A stretch of 64,000 nt of DNA from positions 43,198-107,197 of the forward strand of contig JAIKWH010000005.1 of NCBI GenBank assembly GCA_024684955.1, read 5' to 3'. Shown piece by piece: positions 9,405 through 17,733 of this stretch. Source of the stretch: Pseudobutyrivibrio sp. (GTDB lineage Bacteria; Bacillota; Clostridia; Lachnospirales; Lachnospiraceae). How positions within the stretch are numbered: position 1 is the stretch's first letter; each line of letters begins with the position of its first letter. Made by a program: the position numbers and the translations under genes. The notes beneath the pieces were generated by a model. That model was given only the letters and a program-made list of their open reading frames with translations, had not been told where the DNA came from and did not search any database.

Positions 9405-9433
9405 TTGCAAGAATTATAGTAGAATCCTATTAT
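9405..9433 (+). promoter_or_regulatory. Promoter of the groES-groEL operon
   Basis: TTGCAA (9405-9410) and TATTAT (9428-9433) are exactly 17 bases apart, a good sigma-A-type arrangement. The expected start point, about 9440, lies just ahead of the CIRCE operator, so a bound HrcA repressor would block initiation. The rest of the 9300-9508 gap is AT-rich with no other clear signal. Confidence 0.65.
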
Positions 9434-9444
9434 ATTTTTTGTGG

Positions 9445-9471
9445 TTAGCACTCGGGTAATTAGAGTGCTAA
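9445..9471 (+). promoter_or_regulatory. CIRCE operator (HrcA binding site)
   Basis: TTAGCACTC (9445-9453), a 9-base spacer and GAGTGCTAA (9463-9471) form the canonical CIRCE inverted repeat with no mismatch between its arms. In Firmicutes HrcA binds this element and represses chaperone operons until heat shock. It lies 37 bases before groES. hrcA itself is not in the window. Confidence 0.97.
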
Positions 9472-9508
9472 CAGTATGATGATTATAATTTTTAGGAGGT
9501 AATATATT

Positions 9509-9793
9509 ATGAAATTAGTTCCATTGTCAGATCGCGTAGTATTAAAGCAGTGCGAGGCAGAGGAGACCACAAAGTCAGGAATTATTCTTGCGCCTACATC
9601 ACAGGAGAAGCCACAGGAGGCTGAGGTTATCGCTGTTGGACCAGGTGGAGTTGTAGATGGTAAAGAAGTTGTTATGCAGGTTAAGGCAGGACAAAAGGTT
9701 ATTTACTCTAAGTACGCTGGCACAGAGGTAAAACTGGACGGCCAAGAGTACATCATTGTTAGACAAAACGATATCTTAGCAGTTGTAGAATAA
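9509..9793 (+). CDS. groES: Co-chaperonin GroES
   Basis: GroES caps the GroEL barrel and is needed for ATP-driven protein folding in the cytosol. At 94 residues it has the usual length, starting MKLVPLSDRVVLK. The GroES fold markers EETTKSGIILAP (mobile loop region), VIAVGPGG and KVIYSKYAGTEV are all clear. The start has a strong TTAGGAGGT upstream. Expression is expected to be controlled by the CIRCE element just upstream. groEL follows after 29 bases. Confidence 0.99.
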   Translation: MKLVPLSDRVVLKQCEAEETTKSGIILAPTSQEKPQEAEVIAVGPGGVVDGKEVVMQVKAGQKVIYSKYAGTEVKLDGQEYIIVRQNDILAVVE

Positions 9794-9816
9794 TTTTTAT
9801 TATAGAAAAGAGGTAA

Positions 9817-11457
<1,641 letters not shown>

Positions 11458-11492
11458 ACCTACAGTTAAAGAATTAAAATACTTATAGTAAG

Positions 11493-11530
11493 ACACCGGC
11501 AATTATGGTAAAATAGTTGCCGGTGTTTGA
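11493..11530 (+). terminator. Terminator after groEL with a promoter-like loop
   Basis: ACACCGGCAA (11493-11502) pairs perfectly with TTGCCGGTGT (11517-11526) across a 14-base loop, followed by TTGAATTTT. The loop carries TATGGTAAAAT, whose last nine bases (11506-11514) fit an extended -10 element. The same DNA may therefore end groESL and start the DegV-family gene at 11560. Confidence 0.7.
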
Positions 11531-11559
11531 ATTTTAAATTTAAACTTTAGAGGTGATTT

Positions 11560-12426
11560 ATGAGCAACATTGCGATTCTAACAGATAGTAATAGTGGTAT
11601 TACTCAGGCTGCTTCAAAGGAACTTGGCATTCATGTTATTCCAATGCCCTTTTACATTGACGGACAGCTATACTACGAGGATATAGATTTGACCCAGGAG
11701 GATTTCTACGAGAAATTGACTCAGGGAGGGGAAATTACCACATCAATGCCTATTACAGGCAATTTGATGGATACCTGGGATGAACTCTTAGAAAAATACG
11801 ATCAGATTGTATATATTCCTATGTCTTCTGGCCTTTCTTCATCTTGTGCTACAGCAAAGATGTTGGCGGAGGATTATGAGGGTAAGGTATTTGTTGTTGA
11901 TAATCAGCGCATTTCTGTTACCCAAAAGTTATCGGCTCTTGAGGCTAAAAAAATGGTGGATGCTGGTAAATCAGCAGAGGAGATAGTAAAGTTACTAGAG
12001 GAGACAAAGGCCGATTCTACAATCTATATTACTGTAGATACCTTAGAGTACCTAAAAAAGGGTGGTAGATTAACACCTGCTGTTGCTGCTATAGGATCAC
12101 TCCTCAAGATAAAGCCGGTTCTCTCCATCTACGGTGAGAAACTTGATAAATTTGCAATTGCTAGAACAGTCAAGTCAGCCAAACAGATTATGATTGATGC
12201 TCTCAAAAAGGATATGAAAGATGTTCTTCATACAGACAATCTGGATGATGTAACTATTTCTATAGCCCACACACAAAATCAAGAGGCTGCAGAAAAGTTT
12301 AGAGAGGAACTATTACAGGAGTTCCCAGGAAAGGATATTTGGATTGATCCACTTTCCCTGTCTGTTTCTTGTCATATAGGCCCAGGGGCTTTGGCTTGTA
12401 CGGTCACTAAAAAACTAAATCTATAA
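11560..12426 (+). CDS. DegV-family fatty-acid-binding protein
   Basis: DegV proteins bind a fatty acid in a buried pocket; in some Firmicutes (FakB) they present it to a fatty acid kinase. The 288-residue length is typical. Family signatures are TDSNSGI at the N-terminus, TSMPITG near residue 61, YIPMSSGLS near residue 86, and TLEYLKKGGRLT near residue 168. No fatty acid kinase gene is adjacent, so its role as a FakB is unproven. The gene stands alone between the groEL terminator and purA. Confidence 0.93.
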   Translation: MSNIAILTDSNSGITQAASKELGIHVIPMPFYIDGQLYYEDIDLTQEDFYEKLTQGGEITTSMPITGNLMDTWDELLEKYDQIVYIPMSSGLSSSCATAKMLAEDYEGKVFVVDNQRISVTQKLSALEAKKMVDAGKSAEEIVKLLEETKADSTIYITVDTLEYLKKGGRLTPAVAAIGSLLKIKPVLSIYGEKLDKFAIARTVKSAKQIMIDALKKDMKDVLHTDNLDDVTISIAHTQNQEAAEKFREELLQEFPGKDIWIDPLSLSVSCHIGPGALACTVTKKLNL

Positions 12427-12470
12427 AGGGATATATTTGAATATAATAGGTCCCAGACTTAGGTTTAGGA

Positions 12471-12496
12471 CTTATTTATATAAATTTATAAATAAG
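12471..12496 (+). promoter_or_regulatory. AT-rich hairpin in the purA leader
   Basis: CTTATTTATA (12471-12480) and TATAAATAAG (12487-12496) are perfect complements across a 6-base loop, ending three bases before the AGGAGG (12500-12505) of purA. A TATAAT at 12442-12447 could be the -10 of a purA promoter, though no good -35 is seen. The hairpin may modulate ribosome access or mRNA stability. I see no known riboswitch here. Confidence 0.4.
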
Positions 12497-12511
12497 CTTA
12501 GGAGGATTGTT

Positions 12512-13786
12512 ATGGTAAAAGCAGTTGTAGGTGCCAATTGGGGCGATGAAGGTAAGGGTAAGATTACAGATATGATGGCTGCAAAGGCAGACATTGTAGT
12601 TCGCTTCCAGGGAGGAGCCAATGCAGGACATACTATAGTTAATAATTATGGTAAGTTCGCTCTTCACACATTACCATCTGGTGTCTTTTATGATCATGTC
12701 ACCAATATCATTGGTAATGGAGTTGCACTTAATATTCCTATTCTCATGAATGAGATTAAATCTATCGAGGAGAAAGGAGTGCCAGCACCTCACATCTTGG
12801 TATCTGACAGAGTTCAGATAGTAATGCCATATCACATCCTTTTTGATCAGTATGAGGAGGAACGTTTGGGCAAGGCTTCATTTGGTTCTACCAAGTCAGG
12901 AATTGCTCCTTTCTACTCAGATAAATATGCAAAGATTGGTTACCAGTTACAGGAACTTTTCGATGAGGACCTGCTCAAAGAAAAGGTTAAGCGTACATGT
13001 GACCAAAAGAATGTATTGCTTGAGCACTTATATCACAAGCCACTTCTTAATGAGGAGGACCTGCTTGCCACACTTCATGAGTACAGAGATATGATATCGC
13101 CTTATGTTTGCGATACATCTGCCTTCCTTTGGAATGCACTTAAAGAGGGCAAGACAGTTCTCTTAGAGGGACAACTTGGTACACTTAAAGACCCAGACCA
13201 TGGTATCTATCCAATGGTTACTTCATCATCTACACTGGCTCCTTATGGATGCATTGGTGCTGGTATTCCAGCCCAGGAATTAAAGCAGGTTATTACAGTC
13301 TGCAAGGCTTATTCATCAGCAGTTGGTGCAGGGGCTTTTGTTTCGGAGATCTTTGGAGATGAGGCTGATGAGCTGCGTCGCCGTGGTGGTGATGGTGGTG
13401 AGTTTGGTGCTACAACAGGTCGTCCTCGTAGAATGGGTTGGTTCGACTGCGTTGCATCAAAATATGGTTGCAGAATGCAGGGCACAACAGATGTTGCCTT
13501 TACTGTAGTTGATGTGCTCGGCTACTTAGATGAGATTCCTGTTTGTGTTGGCTATGAAATTGATGGAGAAGTTACTACTGATTTCCCTGTCACCAGCAAA
13601 CTGGAAAAGGCAAAACCAGTTCTCAAGACCTTGCCAGGTTGGAAATGCGACATAAGAGGCATCAAAAAATATGAGGACCTGCCTGAGAATTGCCGCAAAT
13701 ATATAGAGTTTATTGAGAAGGAAATTGGCTTCCCAATTACAATGATTTCTAACGGACCAAGCCGTGATGATATCATCTATAGATAG
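12512..13786 (+). CDS. purA: Adenylosuccinate synthetase PurA
   Basis: PurA joins IMP and aspartate with GTP to form adenylosuccinate, the first committed step from IMP to AMP. The 424-residue length is typical. GANWGDEGKGK (GTP loop), GGANAGHT, and the C-terminal GRPRRMGWFD region are diagnostic. I chose the ATG at 12512 because AGGAGG lies six bases upstream; an in-frame TTG at 12437 would add an AT-rich, non-conserved leader. The gene is monocistronic with a strong terminator. Confidence 0.98.
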   Translation: MVKAVVGANWGDEGKGKITDMMAAKADIVVRFQGGANAGHTIVNNYGKFALHTLPSGVFYDHVTNIIGNGVALNIPILMNEIKSIEEKGVPAPHILVSDRVQIVMPYHILFDQYEEERLGKASFGSTKSGIAPFYSDKYAKIGYQLQELFDEDLLKEKVKRTCDQKNVLLEHLYHKPLLNEEDLLATLHEYRDMISPYVCDTSAFLWNALKEGKTVLLEGQLGTLKDPDHGIYPMVTSSSTLAPYGCIGAGIPAQELKQVITVCKAYSSAVGAGAFVSEIFGDEADELRRRGGDGGEFGATTGRPRRMGWFDCVASKYGCRMQGTTDVAFTVVDVLGYLDEIPVCVGYEIDGEVTTDFPVTSKLEKAKPVLKTLPGWKCDIRGIKKYEDLPENCRKYIEFIEKEIGFPITMISNGPSRDDIIYR

Positions 13787-13792
13787 TTATTT

Positions 13793-13823
13793 AACGCCCT
13801 AGGAAAATCCTAGGGCGTTTTTT
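13793..13823 (+). terminator. Strong rho-independent terminator of purA
   Basis: AACGCCCTAGGA (13793-13804) pairs perfectly with TCCTAGGGCGTT (13808-13819) across a three-base loop, followed by a T-run. This is one of the strongest terminators in the window. Confidence 0.95.
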
Positions 13824-14027
13824 ATTGTAAAGTTCTTTAATATAGAATCTTGTTTTTATAGACATGTAGTAATAGAATGGGTAGAATTTAGTTTATTTTC
13901 AAAAAATGAAAATGCCTATAGTCTTTATGATAAAATAGGATTTAAGGAATGGGGCAGGTGCCCTAATGGCTTCCGTCTTAAAGATGGGAGTTTCCAAGAT
14001 GAAATTTGTATGGTGAAAATGCTATGA
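13824..14027 (+). pseudogene. C-terminal remnant of a GNAT acetyltransferase
   Basis: One frame is open from the end of the purA terminator to TGA at 14025-14027 but has no plausible start codon. Its translation ends in a recognisable GNAT C-terminus: FSLFSKNENAYSLYDKIGFK, then a short loop, then a DG-x-QDEICMVKM-like ending. The N-terminal acetyl-CoA-binding half is absent. The simplest reading is a deletion that removed most of the gene and joined its 3' third to the purA terminator. Its stop overlaps the next start (ATGA), so the two genes may once have been co-translated. Confidence 0.75.
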
Positions 14028-14320
14028 ATAATCAAAGAGACTGGGCTATTGCCCATGAGCAACTAAGCACAGTAATGAATTCCCTAGGCTTTAACAAGGG
14101 GCTTGCAGATGCTATAGCAAAGCAACTGGGCAGCCCAAAGGCTATATATCGCATGGTTTCTTATCTTGAAAATGTTAAGCCTAAATCTGAGGAGCTGGTT
14201 GTGGACGAAATGCTTGCCATAACAAGCGAAATAGATGCTTGGAGAGAAAAAAAGGCATCACAGTTGGCCAATGCAAACTATAATGAGATGAGATACATGG
14301 GAATTTTTGATGAAATTTAA
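14024..14320 (+). CDS. Small conserved-looking protein of unknown function
   Basis: I do not recognise this 98-residue protein. It is soluble and mostly helical by composition, without a signal peptide, cysteine motif or DNA-binding motif that I can name. I chose the ATG at 14024 over a TTG at 14006; it overlaps the GNAT remnant's stop and lacks a clear ribosome binding site. Its expression now may depend on the region inside the remnant, where a TGATAAAAT-like -10 can be seen. Codon usage looks like that of the neighbours, which supports its being real. Confidence 0.6.
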   Translation: MNNQRDWAIAHEQLSTVMNSLGFNKGLADAIAKQLGSPKAIYRMVSYLENVKPKSEELVVDEMLAITSEIDAWREKKASQLANANYNEMRYMGIFDEI

Positions 14321-14340
14321 AAATAATCTTAACCCTACAC

Positions 14341-14349
14341 TGGTATAAT
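14341..14349 (+). promoter_or_regulatory. Extended -10 promoter element for the DUF4340-like gene
   Basis: TGGTATAAT has a full TATAAT preceded by TG, the extended -10 form. No good -35 lies at the right distance. Transcription would start near 14357, giving a 16-base leader containing GGAGG. Confidence 0.5.
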
Positions 14350-14372
14350 ATTCTTTAGACGGAGGATTATAT

Positions 14373-14993
14373 ATGAAATTTGACTTAAAAAAGATGGCTA
14401 AGACCTATGTTCTTATATTTGCAATTTTGCTTATTGGAGTATTTGCCCTGTCCCTATACCTGGGACATAGGACATCTAAAGGCACAGCCCCTTTAGATGA
14501 CAGAGAGCCTGCCAGTGTAGAGGAAGAGGAAGACTATGCTGCCATTCTTGATGAGAAAAGCACTATGGATGATGAGGGCCAGGTGGTTTTTTCCATTCCC
14601 AAGGATGAGATAGTTGGCTTTAGTTTTGTGGATTCATCAGGAATTATAATTCCAATTGATTTGTCCAGTGGAAGTCCTGTTTATACAGACAATGACAAAC
14701 TAAAAATCCATGCTGACAGGGTTGATAAGATGCTAAATTATCTGTGTGAGATTAAAAGTGTAGATTTTTATAAGGATGCCAACCAGGAGGACTTTGGCCT
14801 CAGTCAGGATTCTCCAGTGGCGGAGATTCAAGATGTCGCCGGCAATATTATCACAGTTTCCTTTGGGGATTACGACAAAGATTCTGGAGAATTATATTTT
14901 GCCCTTAACTATGATTTCTCTACTATTTATAAAAACAGTGGTAAATTACACTACTTATCTGAATATTCAATACAAGACCTTGTAGCCCCTTAG
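14373..14993 (+). CDS. Membrane-anchored DUF4340-like protein
   Basis: This 206-residue protein has one N-terminal transmembrane anchor or uncleaved signal (about residues 10-30) and an acidic linker rich in Glu and Asp. The extracytoplasmic domain resembles DUF4340: around residues 130-185 the order FGL, then a xVAEIxDxxG-like strand, then SFGD, then a YFALNYDFSTIY-like strand fits that family. No catalytic residues can be named. It has its own promoter and lies upstream of rpsO without an obvious functional link. Role unknown. Confidence 0.6.
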   Translation: MKFDLKKMAKTYVLIFAILLIGVFALSLYLGHRTSKGTAPLDDREPASVEEEEDYAAILDEKSTMDDEGQVVFSIPKDEIVGFSFVDSSGIIIPIDLSSGSPVYTDNDKLKIHADRVDKMLNYLCEIKSVDFYKDANQEDFGLSQDSPVAEIQDVAGNIITVSFGDYDKDSGELYFALNYDFSTIYKNSGKLHYLSEYSIQDLVAP

Positions 14994-15002
14994 TTTAAGA
15001 GG

Positions 15003-15031
15003 TTTACTTATTATTTCTGGTGTGTTATTAT
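15003..15031 (+). promoter_or_regulatory. Candidate rpsO promoter
   Basis: TTTACT (15003-15008) and TATTAT (15026-15031) are 17 bases apart. Transcription from about 15038 would give an 85-base leader containing the nested stems at 15050-15094. Confidence 0.45.
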
Positions 15032-15049
15032 TATTTCTGCATTATTGTA

Positions 15050-15094
15050 CTGTGACTCAGGTTTTGGACACTCCGACCTTTTCCTTAGTTACAG
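15050..15094 (+). promoter_or_regulatory. Structured leader of rpsO, candidate S15 autoregulatory site
   Basis: CTGTGACT (15050-15057) pairs with AGTTACAG (15087-15094) over eight positions including one G-U. Inside lie GGT/ACC (15060-15062 with 15076-15078) and GGA/TCC (15066-15068 with 15072-15074); AGG/CCT (15059-15061 with 15083-15085) is an alternative pairing. S15 is known to bind its own mRNA leader in several bacterial groups using differently shaped RNAs. The position, 15 bases before AGGAGG, fits such a control site, but I cannot match it to a known leader family. Confidence 0.45.
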
Positions 15095-15122
15095 CATTAT
15101 TTAAATCATAGGAGGATTTATC

Positions 15123-15389
15123 ATGATTACAAAAGAAAAGAAGCAGTCAATTATCAATGAGTACGCAAGATGCGCTGGTGATACAGGTTCACCAGAGGTA
15201 CAGATCGCTGTTCTTACAGCTCGTATCTCAGAACTTACTGAGCACCTTAAGGCTAACCCAGGTGATCATCATTCACGTCGTGGTATGATGAAGATGGTTG
15301 GTAAGAGAAGAAACCTTCTTGCATACCTTAAGAACACTGATATTGAGAGATACCGTTCAATCATTGAGCGTCTCGGCTTAAGAAAGTAA
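15123..15389 (+). CDS. rpsO: 30S ribosomal protein S15
   Basis: S15 is a primary binding protein of the 30S central domain and contacts the 16S rRNA three-way junction. At 88 residues it has exactly the usual size. Signatures include [11 protein letters not shown], the [13 protein letters not shown] helix, DHHSRRG and [18 protein letters not shown] lies seven bases upstream. As in many bacteria, rpsO sits directly before pnp; here a terminator and a structured spacer separate them. Confidence 0.99.
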   Translation: MITKEKKQSIINEYARCAGDTGSPEVQIAVLTARISELTEHLKANPGDHHSRRGMMKMVGKRRNLLAYLKNTDIERYRSIIERLGLRK

Positions 15390-15396
15390 TCCATAA

Positions 15397-15424
15397 GAGC
15401 GGAGTTTTTACTCCGCTCATTTTC
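15397..15424 (+). terminator. Terminator after rpsO
   Basis: GAGCGGAG (15397-15404) pairs with CTCCGCTC (15411-15418) across a six-base loop, followed by ATTTTCT. It begins eight bases after the rpsO stop and would limit readthrough into pnp. Confidence 0.85.
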
Positions 15425-15432
15425 TAGTTTAT

Positions 15433-15557
15433 AAGCTGTAAGTTCGAAACCACTGAATTTGGTGCGAAATTTTTAGTTAGCCCTATTGTTTAGGTTTTTA
15501 ATAGGGCCAGCTACCTTTTTCCCTCGCCTCATTTTCAGTAGTTTCGAGTTATGGCTT
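15433..15557 (+). promoter_or_regulatory. Structured leader RNA upstream of pnp
   Basis: The ends of this 125-base stretch pair with each other: 15433-15457 against 15534-15557, 20 base pairs with small interruptions. Enclosed within is a second hairpin, 15474-15487 against 15500-15513, built on GCCCTATT/AATAGGGC. The left outer arm can alternatively fold locally: TTCG (15443-15446) with CGAA (15465-15468) and ACCA (15449-15452) with TGGT (15460-15463). The structure ends about 15 bases before the AAGGAG of pnp. E. coli pnp is autoregulated through a leader hairpin cut by RNase III; an analogous role here is inference. Confidence 0.6.
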
Positions 15558-15583
15558 AAAATATAATTTTTAAGGAGAAAACC

Positions 15584-17671
15584 ATGAAAACATTTACAAT
15601 GGATCTTGCCGGCAGAACACTTCGTGTTGATATCGGCAGAGTTGCTGCTCAGGCAAATGGTGCAGCATTCATTCAGTATGGTGACACAACAGTTCTTTCA
15701 ACTGCTACAGCATCAGACAAGCCTAGAGATGGCATTGATTTCTTCCCACTCTCAGTTGAGTTTGAGGAGAAATCTTATTCAGTAGGAAAGATTCCTGGAG
15801 GGTTTAACAAGAGAGAGGGAAAGGCTTCTGAGAATTCAGTTCTTACAGCCCGCGTTATTGATAGACCAATGCGTCCTCTTTTCCCAAAGGATTATCGTAA
15901 CGATGTTACTCTTAACAACCTTGTAATGGCTGTTGACCCAGAGTGCAGACCAGAGCTTGTTGCCATGCTTGGTTCAGCTATTGCTACCTGCATTTCTGAT
16001 ATCCCATTTGATGGCCCATGTGCTATGACACAGATGGGTATGATTGATGGTCAGTTTATCGTCAATCCTTCTCAGGAGCAGTGGGACAAGGGAGACCTTA
16101 AGCTTACAGTTGCTTCTACTAGAGAAAAGGTTATCATGATCGAGGCTGGTGCCAATATCATTCCTGATGACAAGATGATTGAGGCTATTTACCAGTGCCA
16201 CGATATCAACCAGACTATTATCAATTTCATCGATCAGATGGTTGCAGAGTGCGGTAAGGCAAAGCATGAGTATGAGTCATGTGCTATCCCTGAGGAGATG
16301 TTCGCAAAGATGCGCGAGATTGTTACTCCTGAGGAGATGGAGGTTGCTGTATTTACAGACGAAAAGCAGGTTCGCGAGGAGAACATCCGTCAGATTACTG
16401 AAAAGTTTGAGGAAGCCTTTGCTGAAAATGAGGATTGGCTTGCAGTTCTCGGTGAGGCTGTTTACCAGTACGAGAAAAAGACAGTTCGCAAGATGATTTT
16501 AAAGGATCACAAGCGTCCAGACGGTCGTGAGATCACACAGATTAGACCACTTGCTGCTGAAGTTGATATTATTCCACGTGTTCATGGTTCATCTATGTTC
16601 ACCCGTGGTCAGACACAGATTTGTGATGTTGTAACTCTTGCACCTCTTTCAGAGGCTCAAAAAATTGATGGACTTGATCCATTTGTTACAGAAAAGAGAT
16701 ACATTCACCACTACAATTTCCCATCATACTCTGTAGGTGAGACAAAGCCTTCTAGAGGACCAGGACGTCGTGAGATTGGACACGGTGCACTTGCTGAGCG
16801 TGCCCTTCTTCCTGTACTTCCTACTCCAGAGGAGTTCCCATATGCAATCCGTGCCGTATCTGAGACTTTTGAGTCTAACGGATCTACATCAATGGCTTCT
16901 ACATGTGCATCTTGTATGTCACTTATGGCTGCTGGTGTACCTCTTAAGGCAATGGTTGCTGGTATTTCTTGTGGTCTTGTAACAGGAGATACTGATGATG
17001 ATTTCGTACTTCTTACTGATATCCAGGGTCTTGAGGATTTCTTCGGAGATATGGATTTTAAGGTAACAGGTACAAAAGAAGGTATCACAGCCATCCAGAT
17101 GGATATCAAGATTCACGGTCTTACCCGTCCAATCGTTGAGGGCGCTATTTCTCGTTGCCGTGAGGCTAGATTCTTTATCATGGACAACTGCATGAGCAAG
17201 GCAATTGCTGAGCCTCGTAAGGAAGTTGGCAAATATGCTCCAAAGATTATCCAGCTCAAGATTGATCCAGAAAAGATTGGTGATGTTGTAGGACAGCGCG
17301 GCAAGACAATCAACGAAATCATTGCTAGATGTGATGTTAAAATTGATATCACAGATGAGGGTAATGTTTCTATCTGCGGTACAGATGCTGATAATATGGC
17401 AGCTGCAAAGAAGATGATTGAAATCATTACTACTGATTTCGCTCAGGGACAGATTCTTACAGGTAAGGTTGTAAGTATTAAAGAGTTTGGTGCATTCGTT
17501 GAGTTTGCCCCAGGCAAAGAGGGAATGGTTCACATTTCTAAGATTGCAAATGAGCGTATTGATAGAGTCGAGGATGTTCTTACCCTTGGTGATACTGTTA
17601 AGGTTGTATGCCTTGGCAAGGATAAGATGGGCCGCATCAGCTTCTCAATGAAGGATGTTAAAGAAGACTAA
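15584..17671 (+). CDS. pnp: Polyribonucleotide nucleotidyltransferase (PNPase)
   Basis: PNPase degrades RNA 3' to 5' by phosphorolysis. The 695 residues have the full architecture: a first RNase PH domain (about residues 10-145), an alpha-helical linker, a second RNase PH domain (about 310-450) with GDTDDDFVLLTDIQG, a KH domain with GDVVGQRGKTINEI (about residues 565-578), and an S1 domain with GKVVSIKEFGAFVEF. The start has AAGGAGAAAA upstream. It follows a structured leader and is closed by a strong terminator, so it is probably its own transcription unit. Confidence 0.99.
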   Translation: MKTFTMDLAGRTLRVDIGRVAAQANGAAFIQYGDTTVLSTATASDKPRDGIDFFPLSVEFEEKSYSVGKIPGGFNKREGKASENSVLTARVIDRPMRPLFPKDYRNDVTLNNLVMAVDPECRPELVAMLGSAIATCISDIPFDGPCAMTQMGMIDGQFIVNPSQEQWDKGDLKLTVASTREKVIMIEAGANIIPDDKMIEAIYQCHDINQTIINFIDQMVAECGKAKHEYESCAIPEEMFAKMREIVTPEEMEVAVFTDEKQVREENIRQITEKFEEAFAENEDWLAVLGEAVYQYEKKTVRKMILKDHKRPDGREITQIRPLAAEVDIIPRVHGSSMFTRGQTQICDVVTLAPLSEAQKIDGLDPFVTEKRYIHHYNFPSYSVGETKPSRGPGRREIGHGALAERALLPVLPTPEEFPYAIRAVSETFESNGSTSMASTCASCMSLMAAGVPLKAMVAGISCGLVTGDTDDDFVLLTDIQGLEDFFGDMDFKVTGTKEGITAIQMDIKIHGLTRPIVEGAISRCREARFFIMDNCMSKAIAEPRKEVGKYAPKIIQLKIDPEKIGDVVGQRGKTINEIIARCDVKIDITDEGNVSICGTDADNMAAAKKMIEIITTDFAQGQILTGKVVSIKEFGAFVEFAPGKEGMVHISKIANERIDRVEDVLTLGDTVKVVCLGKDKMGRISFSMKDVKED

Positions 17672-17690
17672 TTTGTAATTAGATTTACTT

Positions 17691-17721
17691 GCGCCTGACT
17701 ATTTGGTCAGGCGCATTTTTT
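17691..17721 (+). terminator. Strong terminator after pnp
   Basis: GCGCCTGAC (17691-17699) pairs perfectly with GTCAGGCGC (17706-17714) across a six-base loop, followed by ATTTTTT. It ends 12 bases before the next gene's ATG, so that gene's transcript must come from readthrough or a promoter overlapping this hairpin. Confidence 0.93.
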
Positions 17722-17733
17722 GAGGAATTTATT

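Noticed and set aside
9394..9410. TTGTTAATTGTTTGCAA near the groES -35, resembling a Rex operator
   Set aside because: It is 17 bases with a three-base centre and two mismatches in one half; the Rex consensus is an 18-base palindrome.
12471..12496. Purine riboswitch upstream of purA
   Set aside because: Only one AT-rich hairpin is present in an 85-base gap; there is no three-way junction with the conserved core.
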